Shown here: positions 9,967-20,023 of the stretch, piece by piece
Position numbering within the stretch: position 1 is the first letter of the stretch
How the letters are laid out: each line of letters starts with the position of its first letter
The notes under the pieces: generated by a model
The model's database searches: none
Seen by the model: the letters and a program-made list of their open reading frames with translations, nothing else
What the model was told of the DNA's origin: nothing
Origin: Balamuthia mandrillaris
Taxonomy: Eukaryota; Discosea; Longamoebia; Balamuthiidae
Reading direction: 5' to 3'
Assembly (NCBI GenBank): GCA_031835245.1
Contig: JAVKOQ010000273.1
Location: 1 to 40,000, forward strand
Length of the DNA: 40,000 nucleotides
Program-made: the position numbers and the translations under genes

Positions 9967-12900
9967 ATGAATCCGAGTGAGGTTGCACCGACGCATCTGA
10001 ACGAGCCGGCCAGAGGGCTGCTCTTCAAGGCGGTCGTGTTCGACCTCGACGGTGTGGTCACCAAGACCGCGCACATCCACTGCCAGGCGTGGAAGCAGAT
10101 GTTCGACGAGTTCTTCGAGTGGCGCGTCAAAGAGGGGATCGACTCTGGGCCGCCACGCAAATTTACTGACGGTTCACAACTCCTTCCCTTTCTTTCTTCC
10201 TCTCTTTGCGCTCTTTTCTCTCTCTCTCTCTCACTCACTCTCTCACTCTCTCTCTTTGCCTCCGTTTCCTTCTCCTCTGTGTTTGGTTGCTTGCTCGCTA
10301 CCTTGCTTGTTTGCTTCCTCGTCTCGGTTCTCTTTTCTCTTCTTTCGCTTCTCTTCTCCTCTTTTCCTCTTTTCTTTTTCTTTTTTGTTTTTTTAATTCG
10401 TGGCCGCAACGTTGTTGCTTTCTTCTCTGAACACTTCACAAAAAAAAAGAGGACTATAAAAAGTATGTGGATGGCATTCCTCGCGACGAGGGCGTCAAAA
10501 ACTATTTGCGGCAACACGGTATCACCCTTCCCGACGGCTCTCCCAAGGACTCGCTTTTCATCGAGGTCAACAAAGAGGAGGCCGACCCCAATGAAGACCA
10601 AACTACCACGAAGCGGAAAGGTCAAAACGAGGAGCACAGGCCGGGGACAAGAAAGAAGCTGGGCGTGCAGAGCGTGGCCTCGTTGGGAAACTGGAAGAAC
10701 GACCTCTTCAACCAAAAGCTGGAGGAGCAGGGTGCCGAGGTCTATCAGTCCACAGTGGACCTCATCAAAGAGCTGCATAAGCGCTCCATCAAGACTGCTG
10801 TCGCTTCTTCCAGCAAGAATTGCAGCAAGATCCTGCGCAGCGTTGGTAACTGTTCTTTTGTGCTTTCTTTTTCTTTTCTTTTTTTTTTGCGTTTTTCTTT
10901 TACTTTATTTTTGTTTTTCATGTTCTTGTTTTTCTTTTTTCTTACTGGATGCCTTTAATAATACTTGTACAACACAGGATACCAGAACTTGTTTGAAGCA
11001 AGCATGGATGGACAGCTATCTGAGTCTTTAGGACTAAAAGGCAAACCAGCTCCTGACATATTCTTGGAATGTTGTCGCTTGCTCGGCATTCCTCCTCACA
11101 AATGCGTGCTGGTGGAAGACGCCGTGCAAGGTGTTCAAGCAGGAGTGAACGGCAGTTTCGGAATGGTCGTAGGATTGGACCGGTTAGTACTGCTCAATCT
11201 CTCTCCCTCTCCTCTCTTTTTCTCTTTCTTGCGCTCTACTCGATTCTCTTTCTTCTCGTTCTGCCTTTGCTCTTGTGTATGACCGGGCACTTATGATAGC
11301 ACAACAACAAAAACAGTGGTAACAATAGGTTGAACCTGTTGGAGGCAGGAGCGAATCTAGTGTTGGATGACTTTGCGGGAGTGACACCAGAGATATTGAA
11401 CGACTTCTTTCCATTCACGGATCCAGGTTGGACGATGACTTTTGACGGATTCGTTCCTGCACAACAAAAGTTGAGAGAAGCTCTTTGCACACTTGGAAAT
11501 GGATATTTTACAACGCGAGGAGCATTCGAGGAAGCACGGAGCGGCATCTCTGCAGCCAAAACTGCGGAGTTGGCTGGCGAATCGCTGAACAAGGACCTGG
11601 AAGATCTTGACGTGCATTATCCAGGTTTGTTTCCGTTTGCTCGCATTTCTACATATCCAACGTCCTCTTTTTCTTGATGCTATTGTTTTTTTTGTTAGTT
11701 TCCTTACTGTTGTTATCTTCGTTCCCGAACAACAGGGACGTACATAGCTGGCGGGTACAATCGTGCTAAAAGTGTGATCGACGGCGTTACTGTCGAAAAC
11801 GAGGTAAAACAAACCCTGCTGGATATAGTCGTGGTTTTACTATGTTGAGACCTTCAGCACTGACAGAATGAACCAAAAACTAACAGGACTTGGTGAACTG
11901 GCCAGATTGGACGCATATCACTTTTCGCAGTTCAGAGCAAGGTCGCTGGTTTGATTGGTCATTGGAGCACTTTGACATCATGAGCTGCAACCAGATACTG
12001 AACGTGCGAGATGGATTGCTATGCCGTCAGTATCGCGTCCGAGAAAAGCAGTCAGGACACATTACCACCATCCGAAGGTTTCTCCTCTTCTTTCCTTTCA
12101 TTCAAAGACAAGCAATAACCAGTAGTTTAAACAACAAACAGTCAGAGAATGGTAAATATGAGGAAGACACATCTAGGAACTATTAAGTACAACATCATGC
12201 CGGAGAATTGGTCGGGAAATCTTCAAGTGCTGTCGGGTATTGACGGTACTGTCGAGAATTGGGGAGTGCCGAGGTACCGCCAACTTGCAAGCAAGCACTG
12301 GAACATCATCGAGAGAGGAGAATTGGACACTCGTCAAACTAGACACGTATCAGGCATCTGTCGCAGCGTTGAGAAGCGTTTGCAAGAACGTTATCTCAAG
12401 AATATTGATGCTAGTGGGTCAAAAGGCGTAGACAAGGAAGCTCCACCACGGGGAGGAGAAGTAGGTCAACAACGAGAACCTCGAGAAAGAACATCACTGA
12501 CTCCAGCAACAACTACTCCTTCTCCGGATCCTGCTTTAGAAGCAGAGACAAGAGCCTCAGCATTAGAGTTTGGCAGCGCCGAAACGCAAGAAATCATGAG
12601 CGAAATAGCGGAGCACCGCCAACACGTGGATTCACTGGCATCCTTAGCAACTTCTCACTTGCAAGGAGAGCTCGAGATAGACACCGAAAACGGACAGTTT
12701 GTCAGCCAGGAGAGCATGTTGCACAACCAAGATGACAGAGAACAGGTTAAGGCGAAGGGCATTTATCTTGGCGTGCGAACCTTGCAGAGCCATTTAGAAG
12801 TGGCAATGTCGAGCTTTACTCGCGTTTATTATTGTACGAATTGCCTGAGTTGGATTGGTCCTAATGAATGCAAGGTGATTTTTCTTCATTGCTTGTTGTT

Positions 12901-15509
12901 CCTTTGGTTCTGCTTCTCCCTTGAAACTGACAGAACTTCAACACGTAGAAACAACTGGTTGGCCTTGAAGACGACAGTTCATACGTGGGCGAGCGCTTCG
13001 ATGTAATGGCAACACAGGGCAAAGCTATCACCGTAGAAAAGATTGTGGCAATTGCTAGTAGTCGAGATAAGGTTTGTTTATTAACAAACTCAATGCTTCT
13101 TTCTAACATCTTTGGTAACAAAAGGCGATTAGCAATCCGGTGGATGCTGTGATTGAATCCATCAAACGCTGTGGCCTAAAGAGATTTATTCACCTTCAAA
13201 GCACTCACGAAATTAACTGGAACTCTATTTGGCGGCGCTGCAGTACACATGTGACTGCATTAGGTAGTTTCGCTATCACCTTTTTTCAAGAAACAGACTT
13301 CTTACCCACTTTTCTTTTTTATAGCACCACAAAAAGTAGGGGGAGAAGAAGAAGACATTAAAATAGAGACAGATGATTATTTAACGGCACCTCCATTCGT
13401 TAGACGCCTCTCCATGAATGTGGCTCAACCTCCACCCACCACCAGTAGCAATAGCGAAGACGTGGAACTTTCCCTTGGTTTGTTTTTAAAATTTGCTTCC
13501 GTTTTATTTACATACGTAACACTTGCTGTCGTCTCTCTTTCCTTTCTTTTGCACAACAATAGATGAGTCGGCAAGTGAACCATCGGAAGACGATTATGAT
13601 CCGCATCTCTATCAAATGCCACAAACCAACGAACATACCAAAATGTTGGAAAGGTACCAGCAGAACATGAAACAAAGCGGCCCGAGCGAGGAGGAACAAC
13701 TGGGTGGCGGCACCATTAAGATGGACTTTAGGCCGCTTGCGACCGATCACCTTCAGTTCCTGCTTCGAATGCACATGTACCATCTTATCCAGACTGTGAG
13801 CCACAACAGTATCGGCAGAGATGTTGGCATTCCGGCCAGAGGTCTACATGGAGAATCCTACAGAGGGCATATATTTTGGGACGAGCTTTATTTGATGCCG
13901 TTCTATAACCTTGGACACCCGGAAATATCCAGAGAGTTGTTGCTTTATAGGTACCATCGTCTTGATGCTGCCCGAGATCATGCCAAAAACGTTTGCTTTC
14001 TCCTTTCTCTCTTCTTTGTAATTCATTTGTAGTCTACTTCCTAATATGATGTGTTTTGTCAAAAAATCAGTTGGGCTACTTTGGGGCTTGTTACCCATGG
14101 CAAAGTGGTAGTAGTGGTCGCGAAGAGTCTCAACAGCTGCATTACAATCCTCTCTCTCACACTTGGGGTCCCGACTACAGCTCCCTCCAGCTTCATATCA
14201 ATATCGCCGTATTCTTCAACTATTGGAACTACATAAATGTGAGTGGTGACATGAGCTTCCTTGAGCTCTACGGAGCCGAGGTCATGTTGGAGATTGCTCG
14301 CTTCTGGGGTCTTCGCGCAGAGTTCAACGAAACTACGGCTCGTTACGAGATCAACGGAGTCATGGGTCCAGATGAATACCACGAGAAATATCCTGATACC
14401 AGCCGAGTGGGTGTCGATAACAATGCGTATACCAACATCATGGTAGTGTGGTGCTTAGATATCGCGTTGCGAGTGCTCAACTTTTTGTCACACTCGAGAA
14501 GAAGGGAGCTGCAGTCGAAGTTGCATCTTCACACGGAGGAACTTAATAGGTGGAAGCACATTATTAAGCGCATGACTGTTCCGTTCCACGATGGATGCAT
14601 CATCAGTCAGTTTAGCGGATATGAAAAACTCAAGGTATTGTTTCCTTTTTCTTTCCTCTATGTTTTTTGTTTTGGTCATTGCCTTTTCTTAAATGGTTAA
14701 AAAAAGGAGTTGGACTGGAAAGCCTATAGAAACAAATATCCCAACATTCGTCGAATGGACAGAATACTGAAAGCGGAAGGAGACTCTCCTGATCGTTACA
14801 AGGTCTCAAAGCAAGCTGACGTCTGTATGCTCTTCTATCTTCTCTCCCCAGAAGAGTTTATGCGCATTATGCATCGCCTTGGTTACTCCTTCGACCGTTC
14901 CTTTATTTTGAAGAACATTGAGTATTATTTAGCCAGTTGAGTATCTTTCTCGAATTTCTATCTTCGCTCTTCTTATCTCTTCTTTGCCCAAAAGGAACGA
15001 GCCATGGATCCACTTTGAGTTTGGTCGTCTATTCTCACGTTCTTCATGAGTTTGACATTCGCCAGTCATGGAACACATACTGTGAGTTCCTGTTGAGTGA
15101 TGTCTGCGACAGCCAGGAGGGCACCACCCAGGAGGGCATTCACTTAGTGCCAATGGCTGCCTCCGTCAACATGTTAATCTTCCGCTTCTGTGGCATTGAT
15201 ACTACCAGGCACGCTTTTCCTCCTCTTGTTTTATCCTTACCCTTAGTACCTCTTCTCCGGCTCTTCTTCCGTTCTAATTGCGCCTCGTGCAGAAATGCCA
15301 TTCGTTTTGCTCCAAAACTGCCGCAAGGCATAAAGCACCTGTGTTTCCGCTTCCAATATCAGAAGCAGTGGCTGCAAGTGCGTACCGACCACCACACCCT
15401 CAAAGTAAAGAACGAGGAGGAGAGCGGCGAGAAGATCCCTGTCCTCGTGAAGGAGCACCTCTATTACATCTTCCCAGGCTCGACCATGCAGTTCTCTCTC
15501 GCTGACTAG
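9967..15509 (+). CDS. Bifunctional HAD beta-phosphoglucomutase-like / GH65 glycoside phosphorylase
   Basis: Fifteen exons, 1386 aa: 9967-10171, 10450-10845, 10978-11182, 11329-11624, 11736-11803, 11887-12077, 12142-12874, 12949-13071, 13125-13263, 13325-13477, 13563-13990, 14071-14634, 14707-14935, 14995-15208, 15293-15509. The N-terminal HAD domain keeps the nucleophile and acid/base Asp (VFDLDGVV, D26/D28), the Ser motif (VASSS), KPAPD and VEDA (E247/D248). The GH65 part has the N-terminal sandwich (MPENWSG), the core ([20 protein letters not shown]) and the catalytic Glu in GPDEYH (E1081). Family knowledge: inverting GH65 enzymes phosphorolyse alpha-glucosides (maltose, trehalose, kojibiose) to beta-glucose-1-phosphate, which beta-PGM turns into glucose-6-phosphate. 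Two acidic/Ser-rich inserts (about 12420-12600 and exons 10-11) look lineage-specific. The substrate cannot be read by eye. Confidence 0.93.
15209..15292 (+). other. GC-AG intron in the HAD-GH65 gene
   Basis: The exon ends AG, the intron begins GCACGC and it ends GTGCAG, with a CTAAT-like branch site before the acceptor. Only this join keeps the conserved GH65 C-terminal sequence in frame (DTTR to NAIRF). No GT nearby does so. Confidence 0.7.
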
Positions 15510-15770
15510 AACCGCCTTCTTCGTCTTCTTCCTTCTTCTTCTTGTTCTTCTTCTTCTTTCTTCTTCCTTCTTCTTTCTTCTTCTTTCTTCTTATTCTTGT
15601 TGTTCTTCTTCTTTCTTCTTCTTCTTTGTTGTTGTTGTTGTTCTTCTTCTTCTTGTTCTTCTTCTTCTTGTTCTTCTTCTTCTTCTTCTTCTTCTTCTTC
15701 TTCTTCTTCTTCTTCTTCTTCTTCTTCTTCTTCTTCTTCTTCTTTCTCCCTCCTCTTCTTCTTGTTAAGT
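15510..15770 (+). repeat. (TTC)n array in the 3' region of the HAD-GH65 gene
   Basis: About 240 bases of TTC with TTG and TTTC interruptions follow the stop codon directly. A possible AATAAA lies just after it at 15782-15787, so the array is probably transcribed in the 3' untranslated region, with pyrimidines on the sense strand. Confidence 0.9.
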
Positions 15771-16428
15771 TTAAGAGACAAAATAAATAGGATGGATTAT
15801 GCACATTAAAGGTTAGGGCTCATAGGGTAGGGTTAGATTGTAATTTAAGGAGGTACCTAAAAGAGCTCATCGTTGATTTACGTTTTCCTTTTTCTTTTTC
15901 TTTTTTTTTTGGTTTGGTTTGGTTTGGTTGCGACAAAAAGAAGAAAAGCTGCTTTTTCCGGTTGCGATAAAGACCCTTCTCCATCCTCTGCTCTTTTGGT
16001 ACCCCGTCCTTCTCTCTCTTTCTCTCTCTCTCTCTCCCTTTTTAAAAAATCTCCGGTCGATCATAAGAAGCGAAATCAATCCATCAAATCGGCGATTTTT
16101 TTCTTTTTCTTTTTTCTTTTTTCATTTCTGTCACTTTATTTTATGTTATTTTATTTGTTGGTTATTTGTCTCTTTTGTCTCTCTTCGTTTCATTTCTTTT
16201 TTTCTTTTTTCTTCTTTTTTGTCATATTTCTTCCTCCATACATACCAAACGAAAAAAAAAAAAGAACTTCACTGGGTTTTTTTTTCTTCGCTTTTTTTTT
16301 ATTTCTTTTCTTCTGGCAAAACTACAAAACAAAGAACCTCACTTTTGTTTTTTTTCTTTTTGCTACTTTGTTGTCGGTCCCGGTTATCAGACACGCTTCG
16401 GTGCACACACACACAAACACACACAAAG
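15771..16428. promoter_or_regulatory. Intergenic region upstream of the decarboxylase gene
   Basis: No gene is supported. It holds a possible polyadenylation signal (15782), degenerate TTAGGG-like repeats (15811-15836), long T-rich/pyrimidine tracts including CTCTCTCT near 16015-16035, and a CA-rich stretch (about 16403-16425) immediately before the decarboxylase start codon, which is probably its 5' leader. Reading frames here are low-complexity Phe/Ser-rich and not convincing. Confidence 0.45.
15811..15836 (+). repeat. Degenerate TTAGGG-like repeats
   Basis: GGTTAGGG, CATAGGG and TAGGGTTAG occur within 26 bases. A cleaner copy in the opposite orientation lies at 38419-38437. Confidence 0.6.
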
Positions 16429-16959
16429 ATGGCTGCCACTACTACATCAACAAACGAGAAGACCATGGCCAACCGCTTGAGCGAGGATGAGATCGCCGCT
16501 TTTGAGAAAGTCTTTAAACTCTCTCTCGAATGTAAGTCCCCCCCCCAAAGTAACGGATTTGTTTTAACATGAAACAAACATAACACGTAAAACATTCATA
16601 AAACAGACATGGAAAAGAACTATGACAGAGAGGAGCCCATCGTCCGCTTCAAGACACCAAAGGAGCTGGAGAAGGAGATCGCTATCCCCATCGGAGAGGA
16701 AGGCGTTGGCTTCGACGCCATTCTCCCGGAGTTGGAAAACACTCTCAAATTCAGGTTATCTATCTACGTGCTCTCTTCTGTGCCTTTGCTTCTTCTACCT
16801 CTCCTTTACTTTCTTCCGCTTTTCTCCCTCTCGTTTGTGTTGTTGCTGTTGAGGCTGTTTTTCGTCGTCTGACTTTGCGTTCTTTTCTCGATTAGCGTGC
16901 GCACCGGCCACGTTCGTTTCTTCAATCAGTTGTGGGCTGGCACTGATAAAGCTGGTTTG

Positions 16960-17005
<46 letters not shown>

Positions 17006-18685
17006 CTACTTTGTCTACTTGTCTTTGTCTTTGTGCTTTTGCTCAAATAAACTTATCATGCATGCAGCGGTGCTGGGCGAATGGCTCACTGCCTTGACCA
17101 ACACTTCCATGTACACCTATGAGGTCTCTCCCGTTTACACTCTGTACGTGCATCGTTTCTTACTTTCGTTTCACCTTTTTCTTGTTCTCATAAGACACAT
17201 CTGGCATTTGCTTGTTTTTTTTTTGATTCTTTGACAAAGGATGGAGATCTATTTGTTGGATAAGATCAGAAAGTTGGTAGGATGGGAGAGCGGAGACGGA
17301 GTGTTCGCACCAGGCGGCGCCAACTGCAATCTGTTGGGCCTGTTGGCCGCTCGCAACCACACAATCCCTCACATCAAAAAAGGAGGGCGTCAGAGCTGGG
17401 GAACAGTTTGTGCTCTTCACCTCCACACACAGCCACTACACCGTGAAACGGGCCGCCAGTGTCATGGGCATCGGCATGAATAACTGCATCAAGGTTGCCG
17501 TTGACAAGGATGGCAAGCTTGATCCCGTTGCTTTGGGTATTTTCTTTTTTTTCTTAATCTCTTTCTGTCGCTTTTCTCTTTTCTCGTCTTGTTTTCCTTC
17601 TCTTCTTCTAACTTGTTTTCACCCAAAAACAAAAAAATAAAATAAAATAAACAATATAAACATGACAACAGATGAAGCTATTACCGAAGCCAAAGCCGCC
17701 GGAAAGACGCCCATAGGCATTTCTTGCACGGCAGGTACCACGGTGCTGGGCGCCTACGATGACATCGAAGCCATCGCTGATGTTGCCGAGAAGCACGGCG
17801 TCTGGCTGCACGTTGATGCCTGCTGGGGTGGCCACTGCCTCCTTTCTGCCAAACACTCTCACCTCATGAAGGGCTGCCACAGGGTTCATTATTCCTCTCT
17901 TTCTTTTATCTTATAATAGCCACTTGTCTAACCACACAAACAAAAAATCAATAATAAAAGGCTGACTCTATCGCATGGACTGCCACAAAGTGTTTGGGAC
18001 TCCCACAACAATGCTCCGTCCTCATCCTCAAGAAACGCAACGTGCTCTACAACTGTAACGCCATGAACGAGGACTACCTCTTCCACGACCACGAGGAAAA
18101 GGACTTTGACTTGGGAGACCGCACCCTCAATTGCGGAAGGAGGGTCGACGCCCTCAAGCTCTGGCTCTCCTGGAAGGTCTATGGCGACAAGGGCTTTGCC
18201 CAACGCGTCGAGCACGCCTTTGAGCAGGCCCAGAGCTTGGTGCAAATGATCAAGGAGAGAGGCGATCGGTTCCAGTTGCTCACTGAGCCTGAGAGCTTGA
18301 ATGTCTGCTTCTGGTATGGTTATTTCATTTGGTTTTGCTTGCCGTTTCTTTCCTTCTTGTTGTTTCCTTCTTGCCGTTTCTTTTTGTTGTTTCTCCTTTC
18401 ATGCCTGTTATGCTTATCGTCTTCTTCGTTCTGCTTCTTAAATTAAGGTATGTGCCAAAGGCGGCACGCTCACTGCCCGAAGGAAAAGATAAGTACGAGC
18501 TGATGGACAAGGCCACGCTGACCATCCGCCGAAAGATGCAACTGGAGGGCAAGGTCCTGGTCAACTACTCGGACCTCTCCGGCGTGCACGGACACTTTTT
18601 CCGCATGATCACCTGCAATCCTTTTGCTGGCGTGGAGGACATCGCCTTCATGCTCGACGAGATGGAGAGACTTGGAGAGCTGTGA
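16429..18685 (+). CDS. Glutamate decarboxylase-like PLP-dependent (group II) decarboxylase
   Basis: Eight exons: 16429-16531, 16607-16754, 16896-16954, 17068-17143, 17240-17536, 17672-17883, 17961-18313, 18448-18685, for about 494 aa, near the usual family length. Family marks are FFNQLWAGTD, GDGVFAPGG, HSHY (PLP-stacking His), HVDACWGG (PLP Asp) and the Schiff-base Lys in WTATKCLGLPQQCS (about K308). The Lys motif reads TATK where group II decarboxylases usually have NPHK. These enzymes decarboxylate glutamate (to GABA), cysteine sulfinate or aspartate; the substrate cannot be decided here. The exons sum to one base more than a multiple of three. Frame changes within exon 5 at A6 (17376-17381): upstream reads PHIKK and downstream reads EGVRAGEQF. 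A sequencing error, an allelic slip or a recent lesion are all possible. Confidence 0.88.
16961..16997 (+). repeat. (CT)n microsatellite in intron
   Basis: A CT array in the third intron of the decarboxylase gene, on the sense strand. Confidence 0.95.
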
Positions 18686-18912
18686 TTTTTCCTTTCTCCT
18701 CTTCTCTTCTCTTCTCGTTTTTTTTCTCCCCAACTAAACGTTTAAATTATTTAACAACAACACCCTTCTTCTTTTCTCCTCCGATATTTTAGTGACACGA
18801 AACGACATTTCATTTCCTGTTGTTCTCCTTCTCAGTTTACCCCTCGCTTCTAACACTCTAACTGCCACAAACGAACCAACGAACAGGAGGAAGAACGAGA
18901 AGATAGAGAGCT

Positions 18913-19992
18913 ATGAGCAAACCGAAAAAGTTTGTGGTTGCATTGAAGAGATTCGATGCAGCGGAAGCAGACACGATGGAAGAGAAGGATGGAAGAAGAG
19001 GAGCCAATGAAGCAAAGACACGACATTTGCCGCTTCTTTGTTTTGAAGCAGGTGATAAGATATACGTGCTCTCTTCAAAGCAGCATTACCGAAAACAAAA
19101 AGAAGAGAAGAGACAACGCAAACAGCAGCAGAATGAAGAGAAGAAGGAGAAAGAGGAAAATGATAAAGAAGAGATCAAAGTAAAAGAATCGCACAGCCAT
19201 CAGTCCAGAGCGGAAGAAAACGATGGTTGGCTTTATGGAGAGTTTCAAGGAGAGAAAGGGTTCTTCCCAAGGTTTTATGCCACTCCTGTGGAAGAAGAAC
19301 GTCCAGAGTTTATGTACCCGAAGCCAACACCACCGCTTCGTTCAACCGCCAGGTCCTCTTCCTCTCGCTCCATCTCTCCTCGTCAAGAAAATCAAATCGA
19401 CACCACCGAAACAAATGCCTCTCGTTGTTCTTCTCTGTTAGCCATCGACACGGATGATGAAGAGCTGTTGACACGACGGCCTTCGGGAGGAGAAGGTGAG
19501 GTTAGAAGAACGCGAGGACGAAGGACACAACGAAGAGCAACAAGAAGAAGAGCCACTACCACTATGCAACAAACACAGAGGACCGCAAAGAAACAAGTGT
19601 CCTGGAGTTCATCTGGCAATCGTAGTAACAATCGTTCCAATTCAACGAGTCCCCGAATGTGTCATCATCCTCATCACGCTCGAGCAACTTCATCATCTTC
19701 TTCAAGCAACATTCGACGTCCTTCTCCGTTGGCATCTCCGCGAGATACACCAACTAATGATAGCAACAACAACAATAAAGAGAATAAAGGAGAAGGAAAG
19801 AAAGAGGAAGAGGGTGATGAAGAAAAGCGGATGGTGGAAGAAGCCGTGGCGGAAATACGAGCGTGGTTGTTGCAGACCGTCGCGCTCTCTGACCGCCTCG
19901 CCATCTATCTCAGAAAGCGAGGAAAAAGTCCCTCTCGCCGCCTTCATTGCCATTTTGCCAGAGGCATCGTACCTCCTCTCTCCCCTGATTGA
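18913..19992 (+). CDS. SH3-domain protein with a disordered basic/Ser tail
   Basis: An intronless 359-aa frame. The N-terminal SH3 fold runs over about residues 5-130: VVALKRFDA and DTMEE (ALYDY and acidic RT-loop positions), LCFEAGDKIYVL, then DGWLYGEFQGEKGFFPRFY (Trp, and the GxFP-type core). It is split by a Lys/Glu/Gln-rich insert of about 45 residues between the second and third strands. Residues 140-290 are Ser/Arg/Thr-rich and probably disordered. A short amphipathic helix follows (VEEAVAEIRAWLL, about 312-324). SH3 domains bind proline-rich ligands, often in actin or endocytic complexes, but no partner is indicated. The 3' end lies 31 bases from the stop of the convergent methyltransferase gene. 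Confidence 0.78.
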   Translation: MSKPKKFVVALKRFDAAEADTMEEKDGRRGANEAKTRHLPLLCFEAGDKIYVLSSKQHYRKQKEEKRQRKQQQNEEKKEKEENDKEEIKVKESHSHQSRAEENDGWLYGEFQGEKGFFPRFYATPVEEERPEFMYPKPTPPLRSTARSSSSRSISPRQENQIDTTETNASRCSSLLAIDTDDEELLTRRPSGGEGEVRRTRGRRTQRRATRRRATTTMQQTQRTAKKQVSWSSSGNRSNNRSNSTSPRMCHHPHHARATSSSSSSNIRRPSPLASPRDTPTNDSNNNNKENKGEGKKEEEGDEEKRMVEEAVAEIRAWLLQTVALSDRLAIYLRKRGKSPSRRLHCHFARGIVPPLSPD

Positions 19993-20023
19993 ATAAGATT
20001 GTAGTTATCAAGAAGAGGCTTTA

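Noticed and set aside
9686-9988. Short minus-strand frame overlapping the HAD-GH65 start
   Set aside because: Antisense to a clear first exon and without protein-family features.
15400-15809. Poly-Lys/Glu and poly-Phe/Ser frames
   Set aside because: They are translations of the (TTC)n tract after the HAD-GH65 stop codon.
17376-17536. A mini-intron to explain the decarboxylase frame change
   Set aside because: No GT-AG pair of workable length exists, and family sequence is unbroken on both sides of the A6 run.
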